Of a stretch of 64,000 nt of DNA, positions 25,308-34,349 are shown one piece after another. Below the pieces are notes generated by a model that was not told the DNA's origin, ran no database searches, and saw nothing but the letters and a program-made list of their open reading frames with translations. Each line of letters opens with the position of its first letter. Positions within the stretch are counted from its first letter, which is position 1. The position numbers and the translations under genes are program-made. The stretch comes from an uncultured Bacteroidaceae bacterium (GTDB lineage Bacteria > Bacteroidota > Bacteroidia > Bacteroidales > Bacteroidaceae). The stretch covers positions 1 to 64,000 of the forward strand of contig CAJOCU010000003.1 of assembly GCA_905233765.1 (NCBI GenBank), read 5' to 3'.

Positions 25308-25862
25308 TTAATCGAGTGCATGGAAAAAATCAGATATTTTTTTCACTGCATGATGGTACGATGCTTTCAGTGCCCCGACGCTCGTCCCCAAGAGTTCGCT
25401 CATATCCTCGTACTTCATTTCCTCGTAGTATTTTAAGTTGAACACCTGACGCTGTTTATCGGGGAGTGAAGCGATAGCCTCCTGCAGCTGCCGAGCCGTC
25501 TCATCACCATCGAAGAAGGGATCACTTTCCAAACGTGCGGCGACACCTACAGCCGCGGCATCATCAAGGCTTAACGCCTGACGCTTACGCTCTAGGAAGT
25601 TCAATGTTTCATTGCTGGCGATACGGAACAACCAGGTGGATAGTTTTGCCTCTCCACGGAAGCCATCCAGACCCGTCCATGCTTTGATGAACGTATTCTG
25701 CAACACATCATCAGCATCGTCATGTGAAAGCACCATCCGACGGATCTGCCAATAGAGCTGTTCCTTGAAATGCTCTACCACAAGCGTGAACGCCGCTTCA
25801 CGACAACTCACGTCGCGCAGCTGCTCCACGATCTGATGTTCATTCCATTTAACGCTTGCCAT
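25308..25862 (-). CDS. ECF-family RNA polymerase sigma factor
   Basis: A 184-residue sigma-70 family protein without region 1 or 3. Region 2 is at about residues 25-95 (DDADDVLQNTFIKAWTGLDG, KLSTWLFRIASNETLNFLER). Region 4 is at about 125-175 (LPDKQRQVFNLKYYEEMKYE, GTSVGALKASYHHAVKKI). It directs polymerase to its own promoter set. It is first of three closely spaced genes and has a TACCTTTG -7 box at 25924-25931. The signal it answers is not visible; the Spy-like protein suggests envelope stress. Confidence 0.92.
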   Translation of the reverse strand: MASVKWNEHQIVEQLRDVSCREAAFTLVVEHFKEQLYWQIRRMVLSHDDADDVLQNTFIKAWTGLDGFRGEAKLSTWLFRIASNETLNFLERKRQALSLDDAAAVGVAARLESDPFFDGDETARQLQEAIASLPDKQRQVFNLKYYEEMKYEDMSELLGTSVGALKASYHHAVKKISDFFHALD

Positions 25863-25923
25863 GATAACGATGCTTTCGCGCGATCCTATTTATAAATTTC
25901 GGCTTTTGTTGCTTTTATCGGCG

Positions 25924-25931
25924 CAAAGGTA
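25924..25931 (-). promoter_or_regulatory. Promoter -7 box (TACCTTTG) of the sigma-factor operon
   Basis: TACCTTTG on the minus strand, 62 bp before the sigma-factor start. It is back-to-back with the plus-strand box at 25954-25961. Confidence 0.6.
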
Positions 25932-25953
25932 ACACCTTTTCCTGAAAAAGCCG

Positions 25954-25961
25954 TAACTTTG
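25954..25961 (+). promoter_or_regulatory. Promoter -7 box (TAACTTTG) of the DUF486 gene
   Basis: TAACTTTG, 58 bp before the ATG at 26019. The leader has two copies of CACTTTTCATTTTT. Confidence 0.6.
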
Positions 25962-26018
25962 TGCCCGATTTTTAAATAATCATTCTACACTTTTCATTTT
26001 TCACTTTTCATTTTTATA

Positions 26019-26384
26019 ATGCCTGCCATTCAAACCATCCTCCTTCTTCTGGCCAGCAACGTCTTCATGACTTTCGCCTGGTACGGCCACCTGCGCTTGC
26101 AGGAAGCTGGAGTCAGTAGCAACTGGCCCCTCATCGGCGTGATTGCCTTCTCGTGGAGCATCGCCTTTATTGAATACTGCTTTGCCGTTCCCGCCAACCG
26201 AATCGGCTTTATTGGCAACGGCGGTCCCTTCACCCTCGTGCAGCTGAAGGTCATTCAGGAAGTAATTTCTCTCTCCATCTTCACGGTCATCATCGGCTTC
26301 CTATTCCAGGGGCAGAGCCTCCACTGGAACCACTTGGCCGCCTTCGTCTGCCTCGTCCTTGCCGTGTATTTCGTCTTCAAATAG
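26019..26384 (+). CDS. DUF486 family small membrane protein
   Basis: A 121-residue inner-membrane protein with four hydrophobic segments (SNVFMTFAWYGHL, SWSIAFIEYCFAVPANRIG, LSIFTVIIGFLF, FVCLVLAVYFVFK). It matches the DUF486/DMT-like group of half-size drug/metabolite transporter relatives. The substrate is unknown. The sulfatase gene follows after 12 bp and may share its promoter. Confidence 0.88.
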   Translation: MPAIQTILLLLASNVFMTFAWYGHLRLQEAGVSSNWPLIGVIAFSWSIAFIEYCFAVPANRIGFIGNGGPFTLVQLKVIQEVISLSIFTVIIGFLFQGQSLHWNHLAAFVCLVLAVYFVFK

Positions 26385-26396
26385 CTAAACATTGTG

Positions 26397-27896
26397 ATGA
26401 AGCAAGAACATGCCCTTGGCTATGGTGCAACCCTTCTACTGCCATTCTTAGCCCTCCCCTCCTCTGCGCAGCAACGCCCTAACATCCTATATATCATGTG
26501 TGATGACATGGGCTACGGCGACCTCTCCTGCTATGGGCAGCAACACTTCCGCACGCCCAATATCGACCGTCTGGCATCCGAGGGGATGCTGATGACATCG
26601 GCTTATGCTGGCAGTCCGGTGTCAGCTCCCTCACGTGCCTGTTTCATGACGGGGCAACACGCTGGGCACACTCATGTGCGGGGCAACCGCGAGTATTGGC
26701 ATAAAGCCAACACCGTTATGTATGGCGCCAACGCTGACTATGCCGTTGTAGGACAGGAACCCTACGACACGGCACACGCCATCCTGCCAGAGATATTCAA
26801 GGCTGCAGGGTATCGCACAGGGCTGTTCGGCAAATGGGCCGGCGGCTACGAAGGGAGTCCTTCCACACCCGACAAGCGCGGTATAGACGAATTCTATGGC
26901 TACATCTGCCAGTTCCAAGCCCATCTCTATTTTCCGAATTTCCTGAACCGTTTCTCTCGTTCGGCTGGTGATACTGCCGTCGTGCGCGAGGTGCTAGAGC
27001 AGAACATCCAACACGCCATGTTCGGAACGGATTATGACAACCGAACACAGTATTCTGCCGACCTCATCCATCAACGCGCCCTGTATTGGTTGCGACAACA
27101 AGATGCTCACACGCCATTCTTCGGCATCTTCACCTATACCCTTCCTCACGCAGAGCTCCGTCAGCCCGACGACTCCCTGTTGCAAGCATTCCGTGGCCAT
27201 CTCCTGCCCGAACGATCCTATCGCGGCGACAACCCCTCACGTTATAACCCTACCCCCGAGGCACACGCACAGTTTGCCGCCATGATCACACGGCTTGACA
27301 AACAAGTGGGCGAGATCATGCATCTGCTTGAAGAATGCGGTCTGGCAGACAACACCGTTCTCATCTTCACAAGTGATAACGGTCCACACGAGGAAGGGGG
27401 AGCAGACCCCGCATACTTCAACCACGACGGAAAGTTCCGCGGACTCAAACGTAGCACCCACGAAGGCGGTATCCGAATTCCCTTCATTGTGCGCTGGCCC
27501 TCGCATGTATGTCCTGGCAGCAAAAGCGACTTCCCCTTTGCCTTCTACGACCTACTTCCGACCTTCTGCGATATGGCTGGAATCACGGATTACCCCAAGC
27601 AAGACATTGACGGTCTAAGCATTCTGCCCACGCTCACGGGCAAGGGGCGTCAGCAACGGCACGACCACCTTTATTGGGAATTCCATGAAACCGACATGCT
27701 CGGTCTCCGCCGCGGGAAGTGGAAATTGGTTGTAAAGCATGGGACGCCATCCCTCTACAACCTGGCCAATGACCCACACGAAGACCGCGACCTTGCCGAC
27801 CGCTATCCCCGTCTCGTCCGTCGCCTCGTCCGTAAAATCCATGAAGAGCACACCAACAATCCCCTCTTTCCTGTTACGCTGCCCCCTCTGCCTTAA
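26397..27896 (+). CDS. Exported S-type sulfatase (S1 family)
   Basis: About 499 residues from the ATG at 26397 (a GTG lies one codon upstream). The signal peptide ends near SSAQQ. The metal-binding start is NILYIMCDDMGYGD (about 29-42). The active-site motif is SAPSRACFMTG, with Ser where other sulfatases have Cys, so formylglycine must be made by an anaerobic (radical-SAM, anSME) maturase. Further landmarks are GLFGKWAGG, FTSDNGPH and DIDGLSILPTL. Bacteroidales S1 sulfatases act on sulfated host or plant glycans; the substrate here is not evident. The 3' end overlaps the convergent HD gene by 4 bp. Confidence 0.92.
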   Translation: MKQEHALGYGATLLLPFLALPSSAQQRPNILYIMCDDMGYGDLSCYGQQHFRTPNIDRLASEGMLMTSAYAGSPVSAPSRACFMTGQHAGHTHVRGNREYWHKANTVMYGANADYAVVGQEPYDTAHAILPEIFKAAGYRTGLFGKWAGGYEGSPSTPDKRGIDEFYGYICQFQAHLYFPNFLNRFSRSAGDTAVVREVLEQNIQHAMFGTDYDNRTQYSADLIHQRALYWLRQQDAHTPFFGIFTYTLPHAELRQPDDSLLQAFRGHLLPERSYRGDNPSRYNPTPEAHAQFAAMITRLDKQVGEIMHLLEECGLADNTVLIFTSDNGPHEEGGADPAYFNHDGKFRGLKRSTHEGGIRIPFIVRWPSHVCPGSKSDFPFAFYDLLPTFCDMAGITDYPKQDIDGLSILPTLTGKGRQQRHDHLYWEFHETDMLGLRRGKWKLVVKHGTPSLYNLANDPHEDRDLADRYPRLVRRLVRKIHEEHTNNPLFPVTLPPLP

Positions 27897-28501
27897 ACGA
27901 GGGCATAGACGTCCTCCAGCATATCCTGAGGCAAGCAAAAGCGGGGATCTTCACTGTGAGCATCAATGGCGGCCAGGAAATGAGGCATTTCCTCTCCATA
28001 AACAAGCCTCATGCGCGAATTGAGGGCATCATTATGTTGGCATGAATAGGTTAGATTCGCCAACCGATCGGCCAGCTTCACAAAAGGAGCATAGGGTGTC
28101 TCACGAATGCCCTGATAGTATTTCTCTCCGGCTCGCTCAGCCCGTGTGCGACCTTTGTCATTCGTCAGCGCATAAACAATCTCTGCCGCCATCACCGCTT
28201 GCTGGTCGTCCATATAGTGACGCGCTTCCTTGACTACATCATTATAGGTGAGTCGGGCGTCTTCTATGCTATCGTGATAATAGGCAGAAAAAATGAGAGG
28301 GAGCACATCTTCCGCGCGTGCGCACACCACATCGCCATATTTCTGTACACAATTGGCCACCATATCCAGATGGTAGCCATATGGGTGAAAAACGGCATAA
28401 CGCTGGTTGACACTATCATGCAGATGGTGTGCCGCCTCCCTGATTTGCTCAACGACCTGAGCATGGTCCTTGAAAAACTGCTGAAATACGCGCTGTTCCA
28501 T
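27893..28501 (-). CDS. HD-domain phosphohydrolase-like protein
   Basis: About 202 residues from the Met at 28501; another ATG at 28534 would overlap the upstream gene by 13 bp. The chain is helical, with an H near residue 44 (HPYGYHLDMV), the HD pair in SAYYHDSIEDARLTYND (about 74-90) and a late FVKLADRLANLTYS. This order of H..HD..D is that of SpoT/MESH1-like HD hydrolases, though no ppGpp synthetase domain is present. The substrate, (p)ppGpp or another nucleotide, is open. Confidence 0.75.
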   Translation of the reverse strand: MEQRVFQQFFKDHAQVVEQIREAAHHLHDSVNQRYAVFHPYGYHLDMVANCVQKYGDVVCARAEDVLPLIFSAYYHDSIEDARLTYNDVVKEARHYMDDQQAVMAAEIVYALTNDKGRTRAERAGEKYYQGIRETPYAPFVKLADRLANLTYSCQHNDALNSRMRLVYGEEMPHFLAAIDAHSEDPRFCLPQDMLEDVYALV

Positions 28502-28521
28502 AAGAGTTATATCATCATTTT

Positions 28522-29250
28522 TTAGAATGTCCACTTCATGGCGACGGTGGGGATGACATAGAAACGATTGTTCTTGCCTTCAGCAGGCCAGACGAGGTTG
28601 TTACTGATTTCCCACTCTGTACCCACGCTCCACTTAGCCTGGTCGCTGATACGGGGAAGTCTCCATAGGTTCACCCAGAACTGGGGCTCGCTGCTGAGCA
28701 CCACGCGGCCATTGACCGCCTTGTCGTACCACACATCGAGATAGCCCGAGAAGGTGCATAGTCCCTTGGCAAAGTGGAGTCCCCACACTGCCGTCAGCTG
28801 TGCGCTGTGGTGACAATCGTCATGATTTTCCTTGTGCGAGAGGAACTTGTACATCAGTTGCAGAGAGAACGTCTTGGTGAAGTCTTTGCTATGCCAGTTC
28901 CATGCCGCACCTAAGAGATAGGCATCATCGTAGCCATAGGGTGCACGCTGCAGGCCGCCGTTATACTCCAGATGGATGGCAATTGGTGCCTTCCAGAAGC
29001 GTAACTCACGGGAGATCTCGCCATAGGCGCTCTTGATGAAGCGCTCACCGAAGTCGGCATCGATGAAAAAATACGTACTACCCCACTTGTCGGGGGTGAA
29101 ATTCTCAACGGTCGCTGTCACGTACTGGCGGTTAGAAAGCTGCTCGCCATAGAGGTTGTGACCCAGGTCGTAATGTAACTGGACGTTGAGCTGAGCGTAA
29201 GCCACAGTGGCGATGAAGGCCGCCGCAGCAAGAAGAAAACTTCTTTTCAT
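28522..29250 (-). CDS. DUF5020 outer-membrane protein (Tsx-like barrel)
   Basis: A 242-residue exported protein, signal peptide to about residue 19 (TVAYAQ). The rest is beta-rich with alternating aromatic strands (VQLHYDLGHNLYG, WGSTYFFIDADF, FSLQLMYKFLSH) and ends in an aromatic residue (AMKWTF), as expected for an outer-membrane barrel. It matches DUF5020, related to nucleoside-specific channel proteins. The promoter has TTTG-N19-TACCTTTG at 29321-29351. Confidence 0.85.
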   Translation of the reverse strand: MKRSFLLAAAAFIATVAYAQLNVQLHYDLGHNLYGEQLSNRQYVTATVENFTPDKWGSTYFFIDADFGERFIKSAYGEISRELRFWKAPIAIHLEYNGGLQRAPYGYDDAYLLGAAWNWHSKDFTKTFSLQLMYKFLSHKENHDDCHHSAQLTAVWGLHFAKGLCTFSGYLDVWYDKAVNGRVVLSSEPQFWVNLWRLPRISDQAKWSVGTEWEISNNLVWPAEGKNNRFYVIPTVAMKWTF

Positions 29251-29320
29251 TACTTTTGATTTTGTAGCTTATATTTAATAACAAAGTAAAGAGCGCTTGC
29301 TTCCCTTGGGAAAAGCGGTG

Positions 29321-29351
29321 CAAAGGTACGTGTTTTTTTTTAATTTACAAA
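29321..29351 (-). promoter_or_regulatory. Promoter of the DUF5020 gene
   Basis: TTTG (29348-29351) and TACCTTTG (29321-29328) on the minus strand, 19 bp apart, about 70 bp before the start codon. Confidence 0.7.
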
Positions 29352-29367
29352 AAAAGTTGCTGAAACG

Positions 29368-29399
29368 TTTGGCTGTTTCATGAAAAAGCTATACCTTTG
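29368..29399 (+). promoter_or_regulatory. Promoter of the tRNA cluster
   Basis: TTTG (29368-29371) and TACCTTTG (29392-29399), 20 bp apart, 57 bp before the first tRNA. Confidence 0.75.
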
Positions 29400-29456
29400 C
29401 ACCCGCTTTCGAGAAACAAAGCCCGCTGAGGTGTCAGCAACAGGGTCAACTCGGAA

Positions 29457-29531
29457 GGGCGCTTAGCTCAGCTGGTTCAGAGCGTCTGCCTTACAAGCAG
29501 AGGGTCGGCGGTTCGAATCCGTCAGCGCCCA
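29457..29531 (+). tRNA. tRNA-Val (TAC)
   Basis: The acceptor stem GGGCGCT pairs with AGCGCCC, discriminator A. The anticodon loop CTTACAA gives anticodon TAC. The T-arm has GGTTCGAATCC. The gene does not encode the CCA end. Confidence 0.95.
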
Positions 29532-29548
29532 CAAGAAACATACATGTT

Positions 29549-29622
29549 GGCTCCGTAGCTCAACTGAATAGAGCATCTGACTACGGATCAGAAGGTTGTG
29601 GGTTTGAATCCCGCCGGAGTCA
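29549..29622 (+). tRNA. tRNA-Arg (ACG)
   Basis: The acceptor GGCTCCG pairs with CGGAGTC (one G-U). The anticodon loop CTACGGA gives ACG, read as ICG after deamination. The T-arm has GGTTTGAATCC. Confidence 0.95.
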
Positions 29623-29644
29623 CATTCTTTGACACGTTGTGTCT

Positions 29645-29727
29645 GGGCGGATACCAGAGTGGCCAAATGGGGCAGACTGTAAATCTGCTGGTTGTTACCT
29701 TCGGTGGTTCGAATCCATCTCCGCCCA
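29645..29727 (+). tRNA. tRNA-Tyr (GTA)
   Basis: The acceptor GGGCGGA pairs with TCCGCCC, discriminator A. The loop CTGTAAA gives GTA. The long variable arm and 83-nt length fit a bacterial class II tRNA-Tyr. Confidence 0.95.
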
Positions 29728-29814
29728 CAGCGGCAATGCCGGTGCAAGTTGAACGCAGAACAAGCTTGCTTGATTATTCTGAGGCGCAGCCCGGTATCGC
29801 GCAAAATTAATTTT

Positions 29815-29887
<73 letters not shown>

Positions 29888-29916
29888 CTCACAGAGTTCT
29901 TTTAGAGTTTTCTCAA

Positions 29917-29991
29917 GGTGCGTTAGTTCAGTCTGGTTAGAATACATGCCTGTCACGCATGGGGTCACGGGTTCGAGCCCCGTACGCACCG
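29917..29991 (+). tRNA. tRNA-Asp (GTC), copy 1
   Basis: The acceptor GGTGCGT pairs with ACGCACC, discriminator G. The loop CTGTCAC gives GTC. Identical to the copy at 30032. Confidence 0.95.
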
Positions 29992-30031
29992 CAGACTCTA
30001 AACTTTTAACTCTAAAAAATTAAACTATTTC

Positions 30032-30106
30032 GGTGCGTTAGTTCAGTCTGGTTAGAATACATGCCTGTCACGCATGGGGTCACGGGTTCGAGCCCCGTAC
30101 GCACCG
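30032..30106 (+). tRNA. tRNA-Asp (GTC), copy 2
   Basis: Same 75-nt sequence as the preceding tRNA-Asp, 40 bp downstream, the last of the cluster. Confidence 0.95.
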
Positions 30107-30108
30107 CA

Positions 30109-30135
30109 AGCTCTCCTTCTGGGAGGCTTTTTTTT
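30109..30135 (+). terminator. Terminator of the tRNA cluster
   Basis: An imperfect hairpin (AGCTCTCC, loop TTCT, GGGAGGCT) followed by eight T, three bases after the last tRNA. Confidence 0.65.
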
Positions 30136-30153
30136 GCCCTTGGGCAATCGTTT

Positions 30154-32217
30154 CTAATCGGGGAGTTGCGCCATGAGTGAAAGCATCTGGTCGCGAAGTT
30201 GGGCGGCTGTGATGAAGTCGAGTTTTTTGGCCGCCTCCTGCATTTGCCGGCGGAGCTGATCAACCCGCCTTTGCAGCTGCTCACGAGTAAGGTATTCTGC
30301 TTCAGGTTCTGCAGCTACCGGCAATCCCTCTTCAGGTAGCAAGCGCACGTTGACGGTCTGCGGACGCTCTGGTTCTATGTATGCACGGCGGTCGCGCTCG
30401 GAGGCAGCATCTTGATGGGCCGCTACGAGGTCTGTCATCGTGCGTTGCTTGCGGATTTGCGTGGGTGTAATACTATGTTCCTCGTTGTAGTGCAGTTGCT
30501 TTTCGCGACGGCGATTGGTCTCGTCAATGGTGAGACGCATTGATTCCGTGATGGTGTCGCCATACATGATGGCCTTACCGTGTATGTTACGAGCCGCACG
30601 CCCAACGGTCTGCGTCAGCGAGCGATGGCTGCGCAAAAAGCCTTCCTTGTCAGCATCGAAGATGGCAACGAGCGACACCTCCGGCAGGTCAAGGCCCTCG
30701 CGCAATAGGTTTACACCCACCAGGACATCGAACTTACCCGCCCGCAAGTCATCCATAATCTGTACACGCTCCAGCGTATCCACATCGCTGTGGATGTAGC
30801 GTGCCCGCACCCCGTTGTTCATCAGGTATTCCGTGAGCTCCTCGGCCATTCGTTTGGTGAGCGTCGTCACAAGTGTGCGCTCCTCCGCCTCCACGCGTTG
30901 CTGGATTTCCTCCATGAGGTCATCCACTTGATTGGCTGTAGGGCGCACCTCAATAACAGGGTCGAGAAGACCGGTTGGGCGTATCACCTGTTCCACTACG
31001 ATACCTTCGCTCTGTGACAGCTCGTAGTCCGCAGGAGTGGCCGAGACGTAGATGACCTGATGGGTCAGAGACTCAAACTCCTCAAACTTCAGCGGACGGT
31101 TGTCCATCGCTGCCGGCAGTCGGAAACCATACTCCACGAGATTGGTCTTACGGGCGCGGTCACCACCGTACATCGCTGAGATCTGCGGCACGCTGACATG
31201 GCTCTCGTCGATGACCATGAGGAAGTCCTCGGGGAAGAAATCAAGCAGACAATAAGGGCGAGTGCCGGCTGAACGGCCGTCGAAATAGCGACTATAGTTC
31301 TCGATGCCGGAGCAGTGGCCCAGTTCGCGAATCATCTCCATGTCATACGTAACACGTTCGTATAAGCGTTTCGCTTCCAACTGTTTGCCGACGCTCTCAA
31401 AAAAATGGACACGCTCCGCCAGATCGTCTTCTATCTGGTGAATGGCCGCCAGCGTCTGCTCCTTGGTCGTCATGAAGAGGTTGGCGGGATAAATCTTGTA
31501 GTCCTGAAACTCTCCGATGCGCGCCATCGCTACTGCGTCCACCTCCTCAATACAGTCTATCTCGTCATCCCAGAAAGTGATGCGCAGAAGGTTGTCGGAG
31601 TAGGCAAGCCACACATCCACCGTATCGCCCTTCACACGATACTCGCCTCGCGAGAGGCTGACGTCATTGCGGGTGTAGAGCGACTCATTCAGACGGCGCA
31701 AGAGCATATTGCGCTCAAAGATTTGTCCTCGATGCAGCAGAATGACATTCTCATAGAATGCCGCAGGGTTACCCATACCGTAAATACATGACACCGAAGA
31801 CACTACGATCACGTCCTTGCGCCCAGACAGCAAGGCAGAGGTAGCTGCAAGACGCAGCTTGTCAATCTCATCGTTGATGGCCAGGTCCTTCTCGATATAG
31901 GTGTCTGTAGAGGGGATGTAAGCCTCGGGCTGGTAGTAGTCATAGTAGCTAACATAGTACTCCACGGCGTTGTTTGGGAAGAACGCCTTCATCTCACCAT
32001 AGAGCTGTGCTGCCAGCGTTTTGTTATGGGAAAGAATGAGGGTGGGTTTGCCGATATTCTGGATGACATTAGCGATGGTGAAGGTCTTGCCGGAGCCCGT
32101 TACACCCAGGAGCGTCTGTGCAGGCAGTCCTTCCAGCACACCCTGCGTGAGCTGCTCGATGGCTTCAGGCTGATCGCCTGTGGGCTGATACTGCGATGTG
32201 AGTTGGAACTGCGGCAT
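30154..32217 (-). CDS. uvrB: Excinuclease ABC subunit B
   Basis: A 687-residue nucleotide-excision repair helicase-like protein that receives DNA damage from UvrA and recruits UvrC. Walker A is GVTGSGKTFT (about residues 38-47). The beta-hairpin region is YYDYYQPEAYIPSTDTYIEK (about 92-111). Helicase motifs include DESHVS, YVSATPADYE and VGRAARN. The C-terminal UVR motif is REQLQRRVDQLRRQMQEAAK. It lies 6 bp downstream of the DUF3089 lipoprotein gene, so the two may be co-transcribed. uvrA is 5 kb away on the same strand. Confidence 0.97.
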   Translation of the reverse strand: MPQFQLTSQYQPTGDQPEAIEQLTQGVLEGLPAQTLLGVTGSGKTFTIANVIQNIGKPTLILSHNKTLAAQLYGEMKAFFPNNAVEYYVSYYDYYQPEAYIPSTDTYIEKDLAINDEIDKLRLAATSALLSGRKDVIVVSSVSCIYGMGNPAAFYENVILLHRGQIFERNMLLRRLNESLYTRNDVSLSRGEYRVKGDTVDVWLAYSDNLLRITFWDDEIDCIEEVDAVAMARIGEFQDYKIYPANLFMTTKEQTLAAIHQIEDDLAERVHFFESVGKQLEAKRLYERVTYDMEMIRELGHCSGIENYSRYFDGRSAGTRPYCLLDFFPEDFLMVIDESHVSVPQISAMYGGDRARKTNLVEYGFRLPAAMDNRPLKFEEFESLTHQVIYVSATPADYELSQSEGIVVEQVIRPTGLLDPVIEVRPTANQVDDLMEEIQQRVEAEERTLVTTLTKRMAEELTEYLMNNGVRARYIHSDVDTLERVQIMDDLRAGKFDVLVGVNLLREGLDLPEVSLVAIFDADKEGFLRSHRSLTQTVGRAARNIHGKAIMYGDTITESMRLTIDETNRRREKQLHYNEEHSITPTQIRKQRTMTDLVAAHQDAASERDRRAYIEPERPQTVNVRLLPEEGLPVAAEPEAEYLTREQLQRRVDQLRRQMQEAAKKLDFITAAQLRDQMLSLMAQLPD

Positions 32218-32223
32218 AGAGGG

Positions 32224-33309
32224 CTACCATTTAACCTGTTTAATCCCCGTTGGGATGCTATGGAAGGCCACAATGCGATCGGCCACGTTCTGCGCAATCG
32301 ATGGAGAATACATCGTAAACTCGTATCTGTGATAATTTTTCTTGCCCATCACCCATGTTACGGGATAGAAGCCGAAATCCTCAACGATGTAATTATCAAC
32401 AAACATAATATTGCGTTCCAGGTCTTTACGAACGGTCACTGGTTTCTCTGGATCCGCTCCACTCAGCCAAGGAATCTCAGCCGGTGTGTCATCCGTTTTC
32501 CAATTGACAGGGTTGATGGCACAGGCAACAGGTACCTGGATAATCGACCATATCGATGACTCATCACCGACGGACGAGAAGCAACAGGTAACGCCCACAT
32601 CTGTGGCACCCGTCGCCGGCACGATATTCGGAGATTGTAAGTCCTCTTCCGTGACCTTATATCCTATCACATACGCCGCCACCAAACGTTTCATGTGCGA
32701 GGGTTGCAACTCCTTCAGCAACTCCACGGTGGCTTTTCCACCCTGACTGAAACCTGCAATGATAAAAGGGCGTCCTTGATTGAAATGCGTCAGGTAATAG
32801 TTGAAGGCTCGCTTGACGTCCTGAAAGGCATAAGGGAAACGGGATGCCAACACCGATTCGCTGGCAAAGGACTGCAATGTAACCTGCCGGTAATAATAGC
32901 TGTAGAAATTCGCAGTGATACCAAAGGCTGGTGCAGCCTTCTGGAAGCTAGGCGAAAAAGCATCACGCTGATTGTCATCATAGACATTCATGTGAGCATA
33001 CTGTTTCCACCCTGACACATAGTCCGTGATAATTTCCGTAGGACATGTATAGAAGACGTCCACCCCGGCATCTCCCAGCAGCGCCTCCTGGATAAACCAC
33101 ATTGCGGGGTCGGAGTAATCGGGAACCGGAGGCAGATTGTAGGCTTCCATGTCTAAGGAATCCAGCACCAGCGTATCCGGCACATAAATATCCTCGCCCA
33201 GAAAGGAGCCATCGTCCACGAGTGCCTCATCCTGAAAGTCATCAGAAGAACAGGCTACAACAGCTCCAAGGACGCAGATCCACAAGAACTTGAAAACAAT
33301 GTCTCTCAT
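32224..33309 (-). CDS. DUF3089 lipoprotein, alpha/beta-hydrolase fold
   Basis: 361 residues from the ATG at 33309; the longer frame from 33375 crosses the promoter region. The lipobox is GAVVACSSDD, with Cys about residue 20. The DUF3089 features are DVFYTCPTEI (about 83), AFSPSFQKAAPAFG and the nucleophile elbow IAGFSQGGKATVELL (about 200-214). The mature protein is probably anchored in the outer membrane. The substrate is unknown; the family is assumed to hydrolyse esters or peptides. A TATCTTCG sequence at 33333-33340 is a weak -7 box. Confidence 0.85.
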   Translation of the reverse strand: MRDIVFKFLWICVLGAVVACSSDDFQDEALVDDGSFLGEDIYVPDTLVLDSLDMEAYNLPPVPDYSDPAMWFIQEALLGDAGVDVFYTCPTEIITDYVSGWKQYAHMNVYDDNQRDAFSPSFQKAAPAFGITANFYSYYYRQVTLQSFASESVLASRFPYAFQDVKRAFNYYLTHFNQGRPFIIAGFSQGGKATVELLKELQPSHMKRLVAAYVIGYKVTEEDLQSPNIVPATGATDVGVTCCFSSVGDESSIWSIIQVPVACAINPVNWKTDDTPAEIPWLSGADPEKPVTVRKDLERNIMFVDNYIVEDFGFYPVTWVMGKKNYHRYEFTMYSPSIAQNVADRIVAFHSIPTGIKQVKW

Positions 33310-33401
33310 ACCGTAATCGTCGTTTTTCGGCGCGAAGATACGAAAAAAGGCTGAACCAAACACAATAGTTTCCATATTTTATATTAAAAAAGCCTTTCTC
33401 C

Positions 33402-33433
33402 TTTGGTCAAGTCAGCAGAAAGTCCTAACTTTG
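33402..33433 (+). promoter_or_regulatory. Promoter of the bamD operon
   Basis: TTTG (33402-33405) and TAACTTTG (33426-33433), 20 bp apart, 21 bp before the bamD start at 33455. Confidence 0.8.
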
Positions 33434-33454
33434 CAGCCGTTTAAGCGCACACGC

Positions 33455-34300
33455 ATGAAGATTATCCTCTCTCTCCTGTTTAGCTGCCTTCTTGTTCTCA
33501 CCAGTTGTGGCGAATACAACAAGGTGATCAAGCATGGAGATCCTGAATATAAATACGAAGTAGCCAAAGCCTGCTACGCACGTGGTAAATACACCCAAGC
33601 CTACGACCTCCTCAACAGCGTTGTCATCAACTTCAAGGGGTCTGCATATGGCGAGGAATGTTTGTATCTGATGGCTATGAGCGCGTTCAAGGGCCGCGAC
33701 TATGACCTGGCGTCCTCGGGTTTCAAGAAGTATTATCAAAGCTACCCACGCGGATTGTATGTTGAGGAATCCCGCTACCACAGCGGTCTTGCCCTGTTCG
33801 AGAGTGTGCCAGACCCGCGTTTGGACCAGACGGCGACCTATCAGGCCATCGCAGAGCTACAAAGTTTCTTGGACTATTATCCCTACACCCGTTTGAAGCT
33901 CCAGACCCAGGAGATGCTTCAGCGCCTCCAAGACCATTTGATCGAAAAAGAGCAGCGCTCAGCACAGCTCTATTATGATCTGGGGAACTACATCGGCAAC
34001 AGCACCAGCGGCGGCTCTAATTACGAAGCCTGCATCGTCACGTCCGAGAATGCCCTGCGTGACTTCCCCTATGCTTCCTCTCAACGCCGTGAGCAATTCA
34101 TGATTCTTATCCTGCGATCTCGTTTCCATCTGGCCCGCCAGAGTGTGGAAGAGAAACGCCTGCAACGCTTCCGCCAGACAGTGGATGAGTACTATGGATT
34201 CATTAATGAGTTTCCGGAATCCACGTATCGGAAGGAAGCCGAGGGCTATCTCCGCAAGAGCGAAAAAGCGCTCGCAGGACAGTCGATTGACGACGATTGA
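33455..34300 (+). CDS. bamD: Outer-membrane assembly lipoprotein BamD
   Basis: 281 residues from the ATG at 33455, chosen because the earlier in-frame ATG (33431) lies in the promoter box. The lipobox is LVLTSCGEY (Cys about residue 19). TPR helices follow (YEVAKACYARGKYTQAYDLL, then CLYLMAMSAFKGRDYDLAS, and a last FPESTYRKEAEGYLRKSEKA). BamD is the essential partner of BamA in inserting outer-membrane barrels. It leads a cluster with rpoZ, DUF4293 and two envelope proteins. Confidence 0.93.
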   Translation: MKIILSLLFSCLLVLTSCGEYNKVIKHGDPEYKYEVAKACYARGKYTQAYDLLNSVVINFKGSAYGEECLYLMAMSAFKGRDYDLASSGFKKYYQSYPRGLYVEESRYHSGLALFESVPDPRLDQTATYQAIAELQSFLDYYPYTRLKLQTQEMLQRLQDHLIEKEQRSAQLYYDLGNYIGNSTSGGSNYEACIVTSENALRDFPYASSQRREQFMILILRSRFHLARQSVEEKRLQRFRQTVDEYYGFINEFPESTYRKEAEGYLRKSEKALAGQSIDDD

Positions 34301-34349
34301 AAGTTGACAACTATAAAATTGCAAAATCATAAAATCATAAAATATCAAG

